64,000 bases of DNA from Oscheius onirici. Its lineage: Eukaryota; Nematoda; Chromadorea; Rhabditida; Rhabditidae. Every line of letters begins with the position of its first letter. Positions within the stretch are counted from its first letter, which is position 1. The notes under the pieces are model-generated. The model saw nothing but the letters and a program-made list of their open reading frames with translations. It was not told the origin of the DNA and did no database searches. Where the stretch lies: NCBI GenBank assembly GCA_932521025.1, contig OW051470.1, forward strand, positions 5,318,501-5,382,500, written 5' to 3'. Below, one piece after another: positions 46,849-58,004 of this stretch. The translations under genes and the position numbers were made by a program.

Positions 46849-49473
46849 TTCTCTAAATTTTGTTATTGAAAGATAAAGATGTAAAGATAAAGAGAGATGT
46901 CTTACTTTATCGGAATGAAAGTACATCATATCGGGTTACTGACAGCTATAATCAACACGTATAGGTTGTATTCTACTTTTTCAAAGTTATTCAAAAGGAC
47001 AAGAGCAGAAGGAGAAAAAGGAAAAGTGATCATCCAAAAGCACTGCGTTCTTTGCCTTTCCGCTTTTTGTCATTCTGTAGGACATCATGTCGCGTAACCA
47101 GGTGGTCCATCTACAAGCTGCGGAACTTCCAATACTTTCAATGATAACTTTTGTGAGAAACAATCCGCAGCTGATCAAATGACACCTAGCTGACCCTAAA
47201 CTACGAATCTTTTCCTCTAAATATGGGTAATAAATTGGTGATAAGAGACTGTTTAGGAGTAACAACCTCCTCGCGGTCGGCTGTCTCTGTACTGAATGAT
47301 AAGACATCCAATCCTCTTCGAGCTGATAATTTATGGCGTACGGTATGTCAGGTTAATGATATTCAGGTGAAAGAAGACAAACAAGAAACAGCGGGAAGGC
47401 GCGGGAATGGTAATGAGCAAGACTCTTTGGAGAAGGATTAGGACGAGAGGGCTGGCAGGAGGGAAAGAGGCCGACAGGGTGACTGAAAACAGTAAGGACC
47501 ATTGTAACGGAGATTAGCGGAGGAACACGAAGGAAGCTGGTAAAAGGGTCTGCTAAAATGGGAATTTTATAACCACGAACAAAGAAGACTATTTCATAAA
47601 TAAAATGACAGATTGGAGAGGATCTGTCACTTTAGGAATGTAGCCAGTATGTCGCGCTGCTCAGATCTCCACTGGCAACTGGATGTATTCTACTCTCGTC
47701 CAACACTTCGGATTGCTTTGGTTTGTAATGTTTAACGCAAGTATTAACAAAGTTCGACTGTCAATCAAAATATACTGGCAATAGTAAGAAGTGGAAAAGA
47801 ATGAATCAACAGTTTGAGCTTGATAAAAACGGGGAAGATCAGATAGCTTAGAGCCCATAAAAGAAAGTATGGTTGAATACCGGGACCGATTGGACAGTTT
47901 GAAGGTCGGGAAGGAAAGTGGGCGGATCCGCACCCGACGGTCGCTACAGTAAAGACATTCACATTGTAATGAGTCCTAAAACTCGGCTTGTAATGGCAAT
48001 TAATGCTCCAGGGAAGCGAATTGGCTGGGAGTCTTCTGACATTCCCAGAGACTGAATTGACAGAAGAGATAAGAAACTCGATGGAGCTACTGTAACTAAC
48101 CGTATGGCTGTTATTTCTGGAGAAAGAGATGGCTTATTAAAAAAATACAGCTCATTCATTACAGCGCTGGTAGAAAACATTCTTATAGACAGCTTTAAAC
48201 TTAGCTCTTGAAACTATTTTCATCCTGTCAAGAGTCACAAACGTCGAGCTAGTATGCAAGCATTCTAGAACACCCAGAAACCAACTCAATTTTTTGAAAA
48301 TAATAAAAAAGATGACCCGGGAGCCCTAAACGTCGGCTAGATGAAAGGCTTGGTTACGGACTGTTCCTCTGATTTACGGCCCAGGCTGATAGCATGGGAG
48401 CTACCTAACGATCCTCTAGTCATAACCTACAACATTTTCGCGCTCTTTACACAGAAGACAACAGACAGAAGCCAAAACTGAGAATCTTTCGGTCCATCTG
48501 TTAGTATTATGAGGCGAGTTTGCGGGACTGTTCAGAGAGCTTACAAATAAAGCAAGTAAACTCTTTTTTATGAGGTTAATATTTTCGTACACAGCTGAAT
48601 TTTGCAGCAATATTTTCTTAGTGTAGGTGTAACTATGTAAGATTAGGTAGTTAGTGTTTGACTCCAAAAAGTTAGTTTTTTATTTGCTTTGTTGGGATCG
48701 ACCTACAGTATTGTGCGCTCAGATGCTTTGATGGAGCTAATGGGAAAGGGCACAATAATATAGCTCAGACTATTCAGAAACACAACTTCGAAAAGAGTAC
48801 CGTACCCAATCGAGAGCTTCCCACCCGGATGAGAAATGCCCTCCCAATTGGGACACTTTTTGCGCAATTAATAACTGACCGTGAAGTTTACAACTTTCCG
48901 GAGCGAGAATGGTAATAAAGAGACGGAGCACATAAATGTCTCGTTATCAAAGCAGTCAGAAGGAGCCTCCGTTGCGTAAGTGCGACCTTGTCCCCGCAGC
49001 TGATCAATTAGTAACTCGGAGTTCTGATAGCGGCACCCTATTGGCGGCTCGACTCTCGACCCATAAACATGACCGATTAGCCGTTATGAGGATAGGAGGG
49101 TGTGGAAGAAGAGCAGGAGCCGGCTGTCAGTTATCAGTAGCCTGGAGAACATAAAATGGAAATATTTATTGGAGCTTCTTATCGATCAAGTAGGCAAGAA
49201 GGAGACTCGCAAGAAAGACTGTAAATGGCAGTAAAGGGGAGGTATAAAGACCCGAACCATTCACTTGCTTCAATCCTTTTCCTCCAAAGATTTTTGTCAG
49301 TCAGCAACCCGCTGATAGGATCGGCTCTGACCGCTGCCGCCAGCCCAAGAGGAGCTCACATTACCACCCCATGTGGATAAACTCCCTTACGCAAAGCCGA
49401 CACACCGTCGAAGGCTACTCAGATATAAACAGACTGTCTTCGTCTATGTTTTCAGTCACAATGAGGGAGTTAT
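46849..49473. promoter_or_regulatory. Gene-free 2.6 kb upstream of the caudal gene
   Basis: No exon, RNA gene or clear repeat is supportable here. It lies between the caudal start and the 3' end of ARL6, so it is the likely regulatory upstream region of the homeobox gene. Short frames occur on both strands without splice context. That it is regulatory is inference from position only. Confidence 0.4.
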
Positions 49474-50453
49474 TCATTTAGCTGCACTTTCCAATCGTTC
49501 TTTCAGTTGTGCTCCGAACCATTGCATTCCGACTTCAAGACCCGTACCCGTGATGGCGCAACAGCTGACAATGTGCCATTGGTGACCGCGAACGACGTCG
49601 AGACCTGGCGTTGGCGTTTGAACGGACAGCGACAGACACATACCCAGTATTTGAGTCATTTCTGCTGCTGAAACAGAGTCTGGAAGATCGGATTTGTTGG
49701 CGAAGATGAGGATTGGCAACTGAATGACATATTTATGTCAAACTGTAAATGAGTAACCTGTCGATTAGAGACATCTTTGTGGTCAAATATCATCCACAGT
49801 TCATCTCTAGCCACAGCCATCCTCAGTTTGTCCGAACTGTCAACGACGAAAATGATAGCTTGAGCAGCTCCATAGTATGTCTCCCAGACCGAGCGATATT
49901 TAGCTAAAACAAAACAGTTTTATGTCTTCTCAGATCACAGGCGGAACGGATTTGCTCTTCTATTGTTTTTAGGGGCGGCTCGCAGAATTTACGACTGTCA
50001 GGCTGTTGGGACCTTTGTGCTGCCGGGTCGAGCCGACGGCTCTGGGAACGGGGGAACTCACTGTCCGGCCATATCAACCTTGCTGGCCCTTACAATCTTA
50101 AAAGTTCATACTGCGCGTGCTAACCCTGACAGTCTGTCGAAATAACACTCAACCTGCTCCGGCCATGTCGAACGACTGAAAGATAACATTAGTATTAGCA
50201 TTAGAACATTCGAACGTTGAAAATGAAGTTTTGGGATGTGAAGTTGGTGACCGAATATCCCATGGTTGGTACAATGGTGGTCAGTCTCGATTCTGGTGGT
50301 TTCAACTGATTCAGAATGGTTGTCTGAGATCAGGTGGAAAAAGCAGTTGTCCAAATGACTTACTTTTCCCGAATTGTCCAGTCCGACTACAATAATGTCC
50401 ACATTTCTTCTTCCAAGTCCCAAGAAATTAGACAAATGACGAAAGAAGCCCAT
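49474..50453 (-). CDS. arl-6: ARL6 / BBS3 small GTPase
   Basis: ARF-family GTPase that recruits the BBSome to membranes. It begins MGFFRHLSNFLGLGRRNVDI, with Gly2 and an amphipathic helix as in ARL6. The P-loop is GLDNSGK|TTILNQLKPP across an intron. The switch I region reads TIVPTMGYSVTNF. Switch II reads FDMAGA|AKYRSVWETYYG across an intron of about 240 nt. Then come AIIFVVDSSDKLRMAVA, the guanine-specificity motif FANKSDLPDSVSAAEMTQIL and the C terminus GTGLEVGMQWFGAQLKE. The family pattern in switch II is DMSGQG(R/K)YR; here Gln and Gly read as Ala-Ala. The ATG follows GTTTCAG directly. EMC7 lies 696 bp upstream on the same strand. Confidence 0.93.
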
Positions 50454-51148
50454 CCTGAAACAGTTTTCTCACTCGATATACGTGCCACCGTGGTACAAAT
50501 GAGGAGACTTTGATGTGCCGCCTCGATCTGTCATCTTTTCGCTTACGGTCCACCTGTGGTGCCCTTCTGTCACTTCGGTCAATGTCTCGTAATTCGAACC
50601 ATTCGAGGGTAATTGGATAGAATATTCACAAAGCGAAAGGTTTCCCAGGAGCGCTCCCTTTAGTTTTTCTTGCGCAACTGGCCGCACTCCTTTTGGCGTA
50701 AACAACACCAGGGAGATAATCCTACAAAATGAGTCTTTTCTTACAACCGAAAAGAGAAAACGTGGGAAAGGAACCAGACGGAAGGAATCAAAAGTTGTCG
50801 AGGAGAGAGACCGCATTCGACAGCTGGCTGTCGTCATGGTTACTATTCGGCTTCTCTCGGAACCCAGACAACATTTGAATGATAAAAACAGCGGTACACG
50901 ATCTGATCTGCAGATTCGCATACTCGAGTGAATGGGTGTTGGTAGCTCAAAGACAAGGCAGCTAATTGGTAAAGACAAAATATGCTTCGAGGAGAAAGAA
51001 TTGGTTGGTATTTTTGTATTTCCTTCCCTGTAAGAGAAAAAGGAAGCTGCAAAGGGACATTTCATAGAAACACCCGTTTCAAATAGGACTACAATACAAT
51101 GGAGGATCGATAAAATAAGATGAGCCTTCTTTTTGGAGGAATGTCCGT
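50454..51148. other. Intergenic between EMC7 and ARL6
   Basis: About 700 bp. A 198-codon minus-strand open frame (50469-51065) runs through it, but its composition is Ser/Arg/Leu-rich, no domain is recognisable and alternative frames are equally open. I treat it as probably non-coding, or at most an unverified exon. Confidence 0.35.
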
Positions 51149-52113
51149 CTATTTTCGCTTAGTAGCCGATGCCGTAACAGCTTTCTTCTTCGTCTTAGGA
51201 GCACCACCTCCGAAGAAGTTAGCCATCATCTCTCCCATATCTGGCATGTCCATTTTTGGCATCTGCATTTCCTCCATCTCCTTTTGTAGCTGAGGATCGT
51301 TAGCAGCCATTCTGAAATTCAGATTTGCCACATTATAAAGGGGAAGAGACTCGTCTCGCGCTAATCCCTACGGCAAATCGCTCAGAACAAGGTCACAACT
51401 GGCTAGTCAATGTAAATCGATGTTCGTGGAGTTAACGAAAATGTTGTAGGGAAATATTGAGCAAAAATACAAATGAAAACCTACTTTGGAATAACGAGCA
51501 TTATCAGAAGAGGTACAGCCAACATAAGAACCATGGGACTCATCAGCATATCGGTTACCCTCCATTCCTCACGTTTTCGAAAGTAACGCGTGACTTCACG
51601 TGCGGTCATCTTCAAGGGATAGGCCAACTGATTTACTTGGTTGGGCTGAAAGTCTATTTTCATTAGGAAAATTGAAAAGTTACCTGTAACAAACTGAGTT
51701 TACGGGCACGGAACTTGCCCTTGGAAGTAATGTCGATTCGAATAGGCTCGAACACAAAATCGACATTTTCAACCTGAGAAATGAAGCCAGAATAGACTGA
51801 AAAAATACCTGAACGATGTAACTGCCACTGGGGACGTTGTCAACGACAAAAGAGCCATCCTGGCGCACAAAGCCTATGAATTGACCGTGGTTGAGAAGAA
51901 CTCGCGATTCGACTGCCCATTTACCTCCCTGAGAAGATGCGGGGAAAATTACCTGAATCAATACGTTGTTTTTCGGCTTTTGTTGCGAGAACTAAAATAA
52001 GAATTGAAATTACTTACATCTCCTTCGACCTGGAAGAACTGTGAATCGGCCTGAGCCAGATCTTCCGTACTTGAGACGACTGCGGTAACGATAAGGAAGA
52101 GAAATATTATCAT
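51149..52113 (-). CDS. ER membrane protein complex subunit 7 (EMC7)
   Basis: Subunit of the ER insertase EMC. The signal peptide is MIIFLFLIVTAVVSS. A lumenal beta-sandwich follows (SRVLLNHGQFIGFVRQDGSF, VVDNVPSGSYIVQVENVDFV, FEPIRIDITSKGKFRARKL). Next is the conserved LLQPNQVNQLAYPLKMTARE with YFRKREEWRVTDMLMSPMVL leading into one TM helix (LMLAVPLLIMLVIP). The cytosolic tail has a Met-rich stretch (EMEEMQMPKMDMPDMGEMM) and a Lys-rich end (PKTKKKAVTASATKRK). Short introns. ARPC4 lies 379 bp upstream on the same strand and ARL6 downstream. Confidence 0.95.
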
Positions 52114-52491
52114 GTCTGGAAAGAAAAGGAACAATGATATAAAGGAATAAATCAACGAAATACTGCAAATGGTTAGTAACCAACAGACAAAACAGACTGA
52201 AAATTCATAGGCTTTATTATTTGAAAATAAAAAGTGAATTTAGGCTATCAAAGAAAAAAAAATAAATACGGGTTGGGAAGATAAAGCGTGGAGGAAGTCA
52301 GGGATGAAAATTGAGATAAAATTCACAACTTTTGAGAATATTCTCGGCTGCCTATAAATGGATATGAATAGTCCGAATGGAGAAGGAAAAGTAACTGAAA
52401 CAGTACATTTTGGGAGTTCAAAATAGGAAGAAACAGGGGTTTTATAAGGCAGCTGGTAGTAGAGAACCGGCATAACGACACAGACTTTTCT

Positions 52492-53211
52492 TCAATTGAA
52501 ACGTTTGAGAAATTCTTCGGCAGAGACTCTCGCCCTCGCGTTCAAAGCCAGCTTCATATCACTAATTTCCTGAAAACGAAACACAAATGAAAACTTCTTT
52601 CATACATAAACTGTATATTGTTAGCGAATAGAACTAGAAGAAAAGTATGAAGAAACTGACTTTATCGATTTCCATCATGAAATGGAGCAAGAAGTCCACA
52701 AGCTTGTGTTTGTACATGGTTTCCGTGTGTGTAGCAGTGATAAGGAACGAAATATCATAGCCTAAAAGAAACAACAATTAGCGCTACAATTTTCTTACCT
52801 TCAATAGGCTTTCGCCTAAGAACGAAAAAGTTATCGGCACGCTGACACATGAAGCGAGTGAACTTGTGGCAGAGAATTTTCTCAATCTCATCAGACTGCT
52901 TGATGGCGATTGACATTCTGACAGCGTTGACAGAAGGCTCGATAAGAACACGCTCCTGCTTGTTCCGGGCAATAACCACGGGATTCATCAAAAGTTCCTT
53001 CGAAGTGCGTACTTCAACCTTTAAAAATGGTTTTCAATAAAAATAAACGTCTTTTACCTCGGGCTTATTATGTCTCTCGACCACTTGAGAACTGAACTGT
53101 TCTAGACAAAGAGCAGCATTCAATGTGTGACGAACAGCATCCAGATACGGCTGCAGAGTCGCACTCTGAGAAATGAATTAATAAGTCAAGATAGAAAAAG
53201 ACTCATACCAT
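52492..53211 (-). CDS. Arp2/3 complex subunit 4 (ARPC4/p20)
   Basis: Structural core of the actin-nucleating Arp2/3 complex. The first coding exon is just the ATG: AATG|GTATGAG is spliced to AGTGCGACTCTGCAGCCG. The protein begins [20 protein letters not shown], continues [55 protein letters not shown] and [20 protein letters not shown], then [20 protein letters not shown], and ends [10 protein letters not shown]. It is full length (about 168 residues) and near-identical in pattern to the animal family, so probably functional. Confidence 0.97.
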
Positions 53212-53473
53212 TGTTTTCGTTTTTTTTGATGTGGCGAATAACACCCTTAAGCTGAAAATATTTCAATTTACAAAGCAAACAAGTCAAAATAGTTGAGAAG
53301 AAGTCGTAAAGGCAAGTATGGCTCATAGAGCGAGAATATGGTACCAGTGAGGAGAGCGACAGACATCTACGGGTATCGATAGGGCGTGTTTACCTCAGTG
53401 TCCTTTGAAATCACAACTGGAAAATACAATTTATTGTTCCAGAGCAAAATAAAATTAGAACAAACAACACAAA

Positions 53474-55608
53474 TCAATGTCTGGGTGAACGCGACCATGA
53501 TTCATCCCGATACCGTCTTTCCTGATTAGATTCCCTTATGTTTCCTCTTCCTCGATGAGCGTATCCTCCTCTGCCTCGACCAACTGGACGGTTGGTGTAG
53601 CTACGATCCATCCTATGGGGGCTACGATAGTAATTTCCGTGCGGTTCATACATATTTTCATCAGGGAACCCATTTCTTCTTTGTTGGTGAAAATATAGCG
53701 GTACTGGCTCAACTGAAGTTCAACTGAATTGTATATTGCGGAAAAAGGTTACATTGTTGCCCGTAATTGACTTCTGGGTATCTTCTCGACAGTGGAGCGC
53801 GGTCTCGGAATCCATATCTAGATTCATCTAAACAAAATGCGATCATAAAGCAAATAAACAGTACCACCAATAGGTCGCTGATCATCCCTCCACGAGTTAG
53901 TTGGTGAATAAGGAGAAAACGTTGGAGTTTCTGGAGGGAAAACGAATAAAAAGGTCTCAAAATGAATTACGTCGTGGCGGGTGGGGAAGCCGTTGAGGAA
54001 TGCTTCGCTCAGTCAAAGAACTATCGCGGCAATATCGACGTTGCGGAAGTTCTAAAGGATCGGGGGGCAGCACCTTGCTGAGACCGTGAGACTCGGAGAT
54101 GACTTCGTCTGCAAAAAAATATTAGCACAATTGAATGGGGTGGTACGTTACCCCCCCCCCCCCCCCAAACTTGTGTTTTTGGGGGTCGGCTGGGAAATCT
54201 AAATTTTCCGGCTCTCGTTCGCATTTTCCTGCTTGGTCGCAGTGAGCAAAGTTGTAACCCTGCATTGTGAAGCGTGGAGTGCTGTTATTACTGTAAAAAA
54301 TGATTCTAAGCCAGAACTTGTCAACCAAGGTAAAAGTCATTTTTCATCGTGATAACATCATTTCCACGCTTCCCAAAGTTCTGCAAAGTTGTAGGGCTTG
54401 CTCAGGGCTACCACTTTGCTGGTGACAAAGCTGGAAAATGCGAACGAGGGCCGAAAAATTTCAGTTGCCCCCGCCGCCCCAAAAATTCCAAGATTAAAGG
54501 GGGGGGGGGGTCTTCTCAATAAACCTGCCCCAATTGGATAGATTACTCGATCGTTGCTCGTGTTGGTCGACAGTCGACTGATTTGAAAGATGTTCGACGT
54601 TGTTAGTGGTAGATTCTTCCATTTCAGGCACCGACAAACACAAAGTTTGAGGTATCCGCGCATTCTGAATGGAAGACTGGTCGCCGTGCAACACCTCGTT
54701 TTCCTTTGTAAAGTTATCTGAAAAAAAATGTTATATAGGAAGGCAACCTACCTATCGGTTCAGTTTTCGTCCGTAATACCCATTTTTCTGGGCATTCTTC
54801 ATAAGCGAACATAGCATAGACATTCCGAGATAGAGCACATTCTACAAGAGGCGCAGCATGTATAACCTCAGTTGTTACGGGCAAGTTTTCATCGATCGGT
54901 TCTTGCTTTATTTCTCGTTCGGTTCCTCCTTCCGATTCAACAACCTGAAAAATAGGATGTAAATCTATTACAATAGTTGTGTGATACTTGCTGCTCTAAG
55001 AAACGGGCGGCTGCTTTTGCATCTTTGATGTGTTCGTTGATCGTTTTTATTTCGTCGAGTTTCTTTCCTATGCAAGAATTAACAGCGGCAAGAACGTCTT
55101 CCCGACTATACTGAAATCTGGGCATGGTAAAATAAAAAGTAGACCTTACGCTAGGATTTAGAAGTTCAGGAAGATTTGCAACCAGAGTTGGAAATGTATC
55201 CCCGAGATACTGACGCGAAACGTCATTCCATTCAACCTGTGTTCCTTTCGGCAATGGTAGTAATCTTCTGCGACGTTTTTCGACAGGAGGAACAACATCG
55301 TCTACTTTAGCATCTGCATCCTGGGGACTGGGATCGTTTTGCTCTTCGATTACATTTTCTTCTGCAGTGTTTCGACTCTGATACTGAAATGAACTACATA
55401 TAAACACCAAAACAAACCTTTTTACCCTGTCGACCATGTTTCGGCTTTCTTCCTCTTTTCTTGCCTGTGGTGAACGATGTCGTCTTCTCTGGAAGAAGAG
55501 GAGCAGGATCCTTAAAAGAGTAGTGGGAGACTCGGTGTAAAATCCTACCACATAGCTCACAGTGCTTCTTGTAATCCGACGAGGTCTTCCTGATGGTAGC
55601 GATGACAT
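53474..55608 (-). CDS. AT-hook and RG-rich nuclear protein, unidentified
   Basis: It starts MSSLPSGRPRRITRSTVSYV directly behind a GCTTACAG acceptor. An AT-hook-like KKRGRKPKHGRQGKK follows. Next come an acidic stretch, a basic PVEKRRRRLLPLP and a domain-like block VEWNDVSRQYLGDTFPTLVA with a helical YSREDVLAAVNSCIGKKLDE / INEHIKDAKAAARFLEQQ. Then there are acidic/Ser-rich linkers (EIKQEPIDENLP) and a C terminus with GRGRGGYAHRGRGNI and SWSRSPRH. Together this suggests a chromatin- or RNA-associated nuclear protein; I do not recognise the family. One intron (about 54.11-54.53 kb) holds a poly-C-bounded inverted-repeat element. The region just upstream of the start is duplicated in inverted orientation (55.63-56.89 kb). 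Confidence 0.7.
54142..54512. mobile_element. Poly-C/poly-G-bounded inverted-repeat element in an intron
   Basis: A run of about 18 C near 54.15 kb and a run of about 12 G near 54.50 kb bound an imperfect inverted repeat. The left arm has TTTTCCGGCTCTCGTTCGCA and the right arm TGCGAACGAGGGCCGAAAAA. GAGCAAAGTTGTAACCCTGC pairs with GTTGTAGGGCTTGCTC. Related fragments are at 57.83-57.95 kb (C run) and at 17.44-17.49 kb in the CNG channel intron. Confidence 0.65.
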
Positions 55609-56205
55609 CTGTAAGCACTAACAAGGGAATGTTTTTTGTTCGTCCCAGCATATCGAGATGAGCCCGATGGCATTCGAAAGAGCATCGAAAATAATGGTTC
55701 TTGGTAGATTTTTAGCTGCAGAATGAATATCATCTGACCTCTGGAGCGGTTTTAATTTTGGTATTTCCGCTTACCACATTTTTCTTTTCGGGTTCGATTC
55801 TTTTCATCTATAAACCTTTTTCCTAATTTTTTTCCAAGCCGTAAATTTGCATACACTACCTTTATTTTCAGCACAGAACTGAGAACATTGAAAACTCGAC
55901 CTCTTTTATACTGAATTACATCTAATTTTAGTCCATCAGTTGACTGTGGTTTTTCGAATGGAAGAATTGGTTTTCGTGCTTTGTGATGTTCTAGAAAGTC
56001 GTAGAGGAGATCAAAAGCTACATCTTTGCAGAACATCGCAAAGCACGAAAAACATTTTTCCGGCCTGAAAACCGGTAGTCAACTGATGGACTATAATTTG
56101 ATGTAATTCAGTATGAAAGAGGTCGGGTTTTCGATGTTCTCAGTTCTGTGCTGAAAATAGAGGTTGTGTAAGCAAATACAGCTTGGAAAAAAATTAGGAA
56201 AAAGG

Positions 56206-56611
56206 TGGTAATACTCGAGCTGGCAACCCCCTCAGTTCAAAATTTTGGCGCGTCAACCCCCTGGTGTTCAGTTTTGATGTTTTTACCCATTTTCCACTAT
56301 TTTTTTAAACTTTCTGAGTATGTTTATCGAATTCTACGCCTAAAACAACCGCTAGAACGTGAAAACTGCTCAAAATTTGAGTGAAATAGGCAATCTTTGC
56401 CCACTATTGTTCCCACGAGTTTTCTTCGAAAATCAAAGGTTTTTTCTTGCAGTTTTCAAGTTCTAGGGGTTGTTTTAGGCATAGAATTCGATAAACATAG
56501 TCAGAAAGAAAAAAAAATTGTGGAAAATGGGTAAAACATCAAAAAATGAACACCAGGGGGTTGACGCGCCAAAATTTTGAACTGAGGGGGTTGCCAGCTC
56601 GAGTATTACCA
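56206..56611. mobile_element. MITE with about 110-bp TIRs inserted in the palindrome
   Basis: Ends TGGTAATACTCGAGCTGGCA / TGCCAGCTCGAGTATTACCA, followed inward by AACCCCCTCAGTTCAAAATT and GGCGCGTCAACCCCCTGG in inverted match. Flanking AAAAGG occurs on both sides, a possible 6-bp target duplication. Further inverted similarity runs inward (GATAAACATA / TATGTTTATC), so nearly the whole element folds back. Confidence 0.85.
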
Positions 56612-56651
56612 AAAAGGCTTATAGGTGAAAAGAATCGAACCCGAAAAGAAA

Positions 56652-56730
56652 GATGTGGTAAGCGAGAGCACTGGCTCTGCGCCACTTGGCTTCTTGCGTT
56701 GGAAGAGGCGCCGTTTAGCCAAGTGCTGGG
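56652..56730 (-). other. tRNA-like segment, probably tRNA-derived repeat
   Basis: On the minus strand GCCAAGTGGCGCAGAGCCAG resembles an A-box region and GGGTTCGATTC, about 50 bases on, a B-box. The acceptor and anticodon stems do not pair convincingly. The A-box half is missing from the left palindrome arm, so it is either an insertion or was lost there. Confidence 0.35.
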
Positions 56731-57116
56731 GCACGGAAATACCAAAATTAAATCCGCTCCAGAGGTCAGACGATATTCATTCTGCAGCTGAAAATCTACC
56801 AAGAACCATTATTTTCGATGCTCTTTCGAATGCCATCGGGCTCATCTCGATATGCTGGGACCAACAAAAAACTTTCCCTTGTAAGACGAATAAGTACAAC
56901 TAGGAAAGGTACAAGGAGCGACAGGGTGGCCAGAAAGTTATATGAAACGAAAATCTTGTTTACTTCCCTGCTCTCAGGCCCTGGTTTTTCATTCCATCTT
57001 ATAATATATGGTAAAACGGCTAGAATTTTTTCATATCTAGAACGGTTCTAGTAGAACACATTTGACTGCATGGAACAGCCGACGCACGTAAAAAAGGAAA
57101 CAATAATGAATCCGTA

Positions 57117-57326
57117 TAGTCTGTACAAAAAAAAAAGAACGCAACAGTAACCCATAAATATTTCGTTTCGAGAACCATAAACCCCTGATTTTCAGGGTAA
57201 ACTGCAACAATTCAAACCGATTTCTTGATTTCCTCAACGGTGAATTGCCGCGCTTCAGGGGTTTGTGGTTCTCGAAGCGAAATATTTATGGGTTACTGTT
57301 GCGTTCTTTTTTTTTTTGAACAGACT
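57117..57326. mobile_element. MITE with about 72-bp TIRs
   Basis: The left arm AGTCTGTACAAAAAAAAAAG, AACGCAACAGTAACCCATAA and ATATTTCGTTTCGAGAACCA is mirrored at 57253-57326 (TTCTCGAAGCGAAATATTTA, TGGGTTACTGTTGCGTTC). The loop is about 60 bp and there is no coding capacity. Confidence 0.85.
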
Positions 57327-57436
57327 TTAGTTATATATACTGTAGGTCCTTGATAATCAGGATGCAAATTCAAACACTTCAGCAGTGCAAAGTGCAATGG
57401 CGTTTCAAGGCTGTTCCAAGAGATTATATTGCTTGT

Positions 57437-57811
57437 AGACATGTGCGCTTGGACCGGCTGGGAAAAAATCGCCTTCAGTGCGGCGGGCAAAAGAAATTCA
57501 GCACGCTTTTTTTGTGATTCTCCAGTCATTACCGACAAATACCGACTAGCACAGAAAAAAAGTTAAGCAAAAAAGACAAATCTGCAAAGAAAAACGAAAA
57601 ATAAGACAAAAATCGCAAAAAATCGACAAAATTCGTGTTTTGAACACTTCAATTTTCATTGCGGATTTGTCTTTTTTGCCTAACTTTTTTTCTGTGCTAG
57701 TCGGTATTTGTTCACAATGACTGAGGAAACACAAAAAAAAGCGTGCTGAATTTCTTTTGCCCGCCGCACTGAAGGCGATATATTTTCAAGCCGGTCCAAG
57801 CGCACATGTCT
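57437..57811. mobile_element. MITE, nearly full palindrome (ends AGACATGTGCGCTTGGACCGG)
   Basis: The ends AGACATGTGCGCTTGGACCG are exactly inverted at 57792-57811. The inner arms (CGCCTTCAGTGCGGCGGGCA, AAAGAAATTCAGCACGCTTT, AGCACAGAAAAAAAGTTA) repeat in reverse, leaving a loop of about 65 bp. A related end (CATGTGCGCTCGACCGG) occurs near 28.07 kb. Confidence 0.85.
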
Positions 57812-57828
57812 AATTGCGTGTGACAGGG

Positions 57829-57960
57829 ATAAACCCCCCCCCCCCTTCTAAAATTTTTGTTTTTAATCCAAATGCCACCAAAATTTGGCTGGAAGGGGAC
57901 AGTGGGTTCAACCTTCCCCACAAATTTTCAGTCAATTTCTTTTTTTAGGAAAACGTATCG
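57829..57960. repeat. Poly-C-headed repeat fragment
   Basis: A run of about 14 C is followed by TTCTAAAATTTTTGTTTTTA and AAATTTGGCTGGAAGGGGAC. It resembles one end of the poly-C-bounded element at 54.14-54.51 kb, without a visible partner arm. Confidence 0.45.
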
Positions 57961-58004
57961 ACATGTTCTATGGCCTATGGCATGCATCACATATGTGGCT
58001 ATAT

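Larger units (their letters stand above)
55629..56890. repeat. Large imperfect palindrome duplicating the 5' flank of the AT-hook gene
   Basis: The left arm, about 55629-55995, and the right arm, about 56040-56890, are inverted copies. Shared blocks include CCATCGGGCTCATCTCGATATGCTGGGAC, read once on each strand, GAATCGAACCCGAAAAGAAA and GTCAACTGATGGACTA. The right arm is longer because of a 406-bp MITE (56206-56611) and an extra block of about 70 bp (about 56.66-56.73 kb) that looks tRNA-like. The 94-codon minus-strand frame at 55752-56036 lies inside this repeat and is probably not a gene. Confidence 0.8.

Noticed and set aside
50469-51065. 198-codon minus-strand open frame between EMC7 and ARL6
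   Set aside because: No recognisable domain, biased Ser/Leu/Arg composition, other frames equally open, and no clear start or splice context. Kept only as a note on the intergenic region.
54534-54560. CRISPR-like or tandem array near the poly-G tract
   Set aside because: There are no regularly spaced direct repeats; the signal is an inverted-repeat element in a eukaryotic intron.
55752-56036. 94-codon minus-strand frame upstream of the AT-hook gene
   Set aside because: It lies wholly inside an inverted repeat and its end coincides with the palindrome, so the frame is likely fortuitous.
56640-56730. Functional tRNA gene
   Set aside because: A- and B-box-like motifs are present but the acceptor and anticodon stems do not pair; more likely a tRNA-derived repeat.
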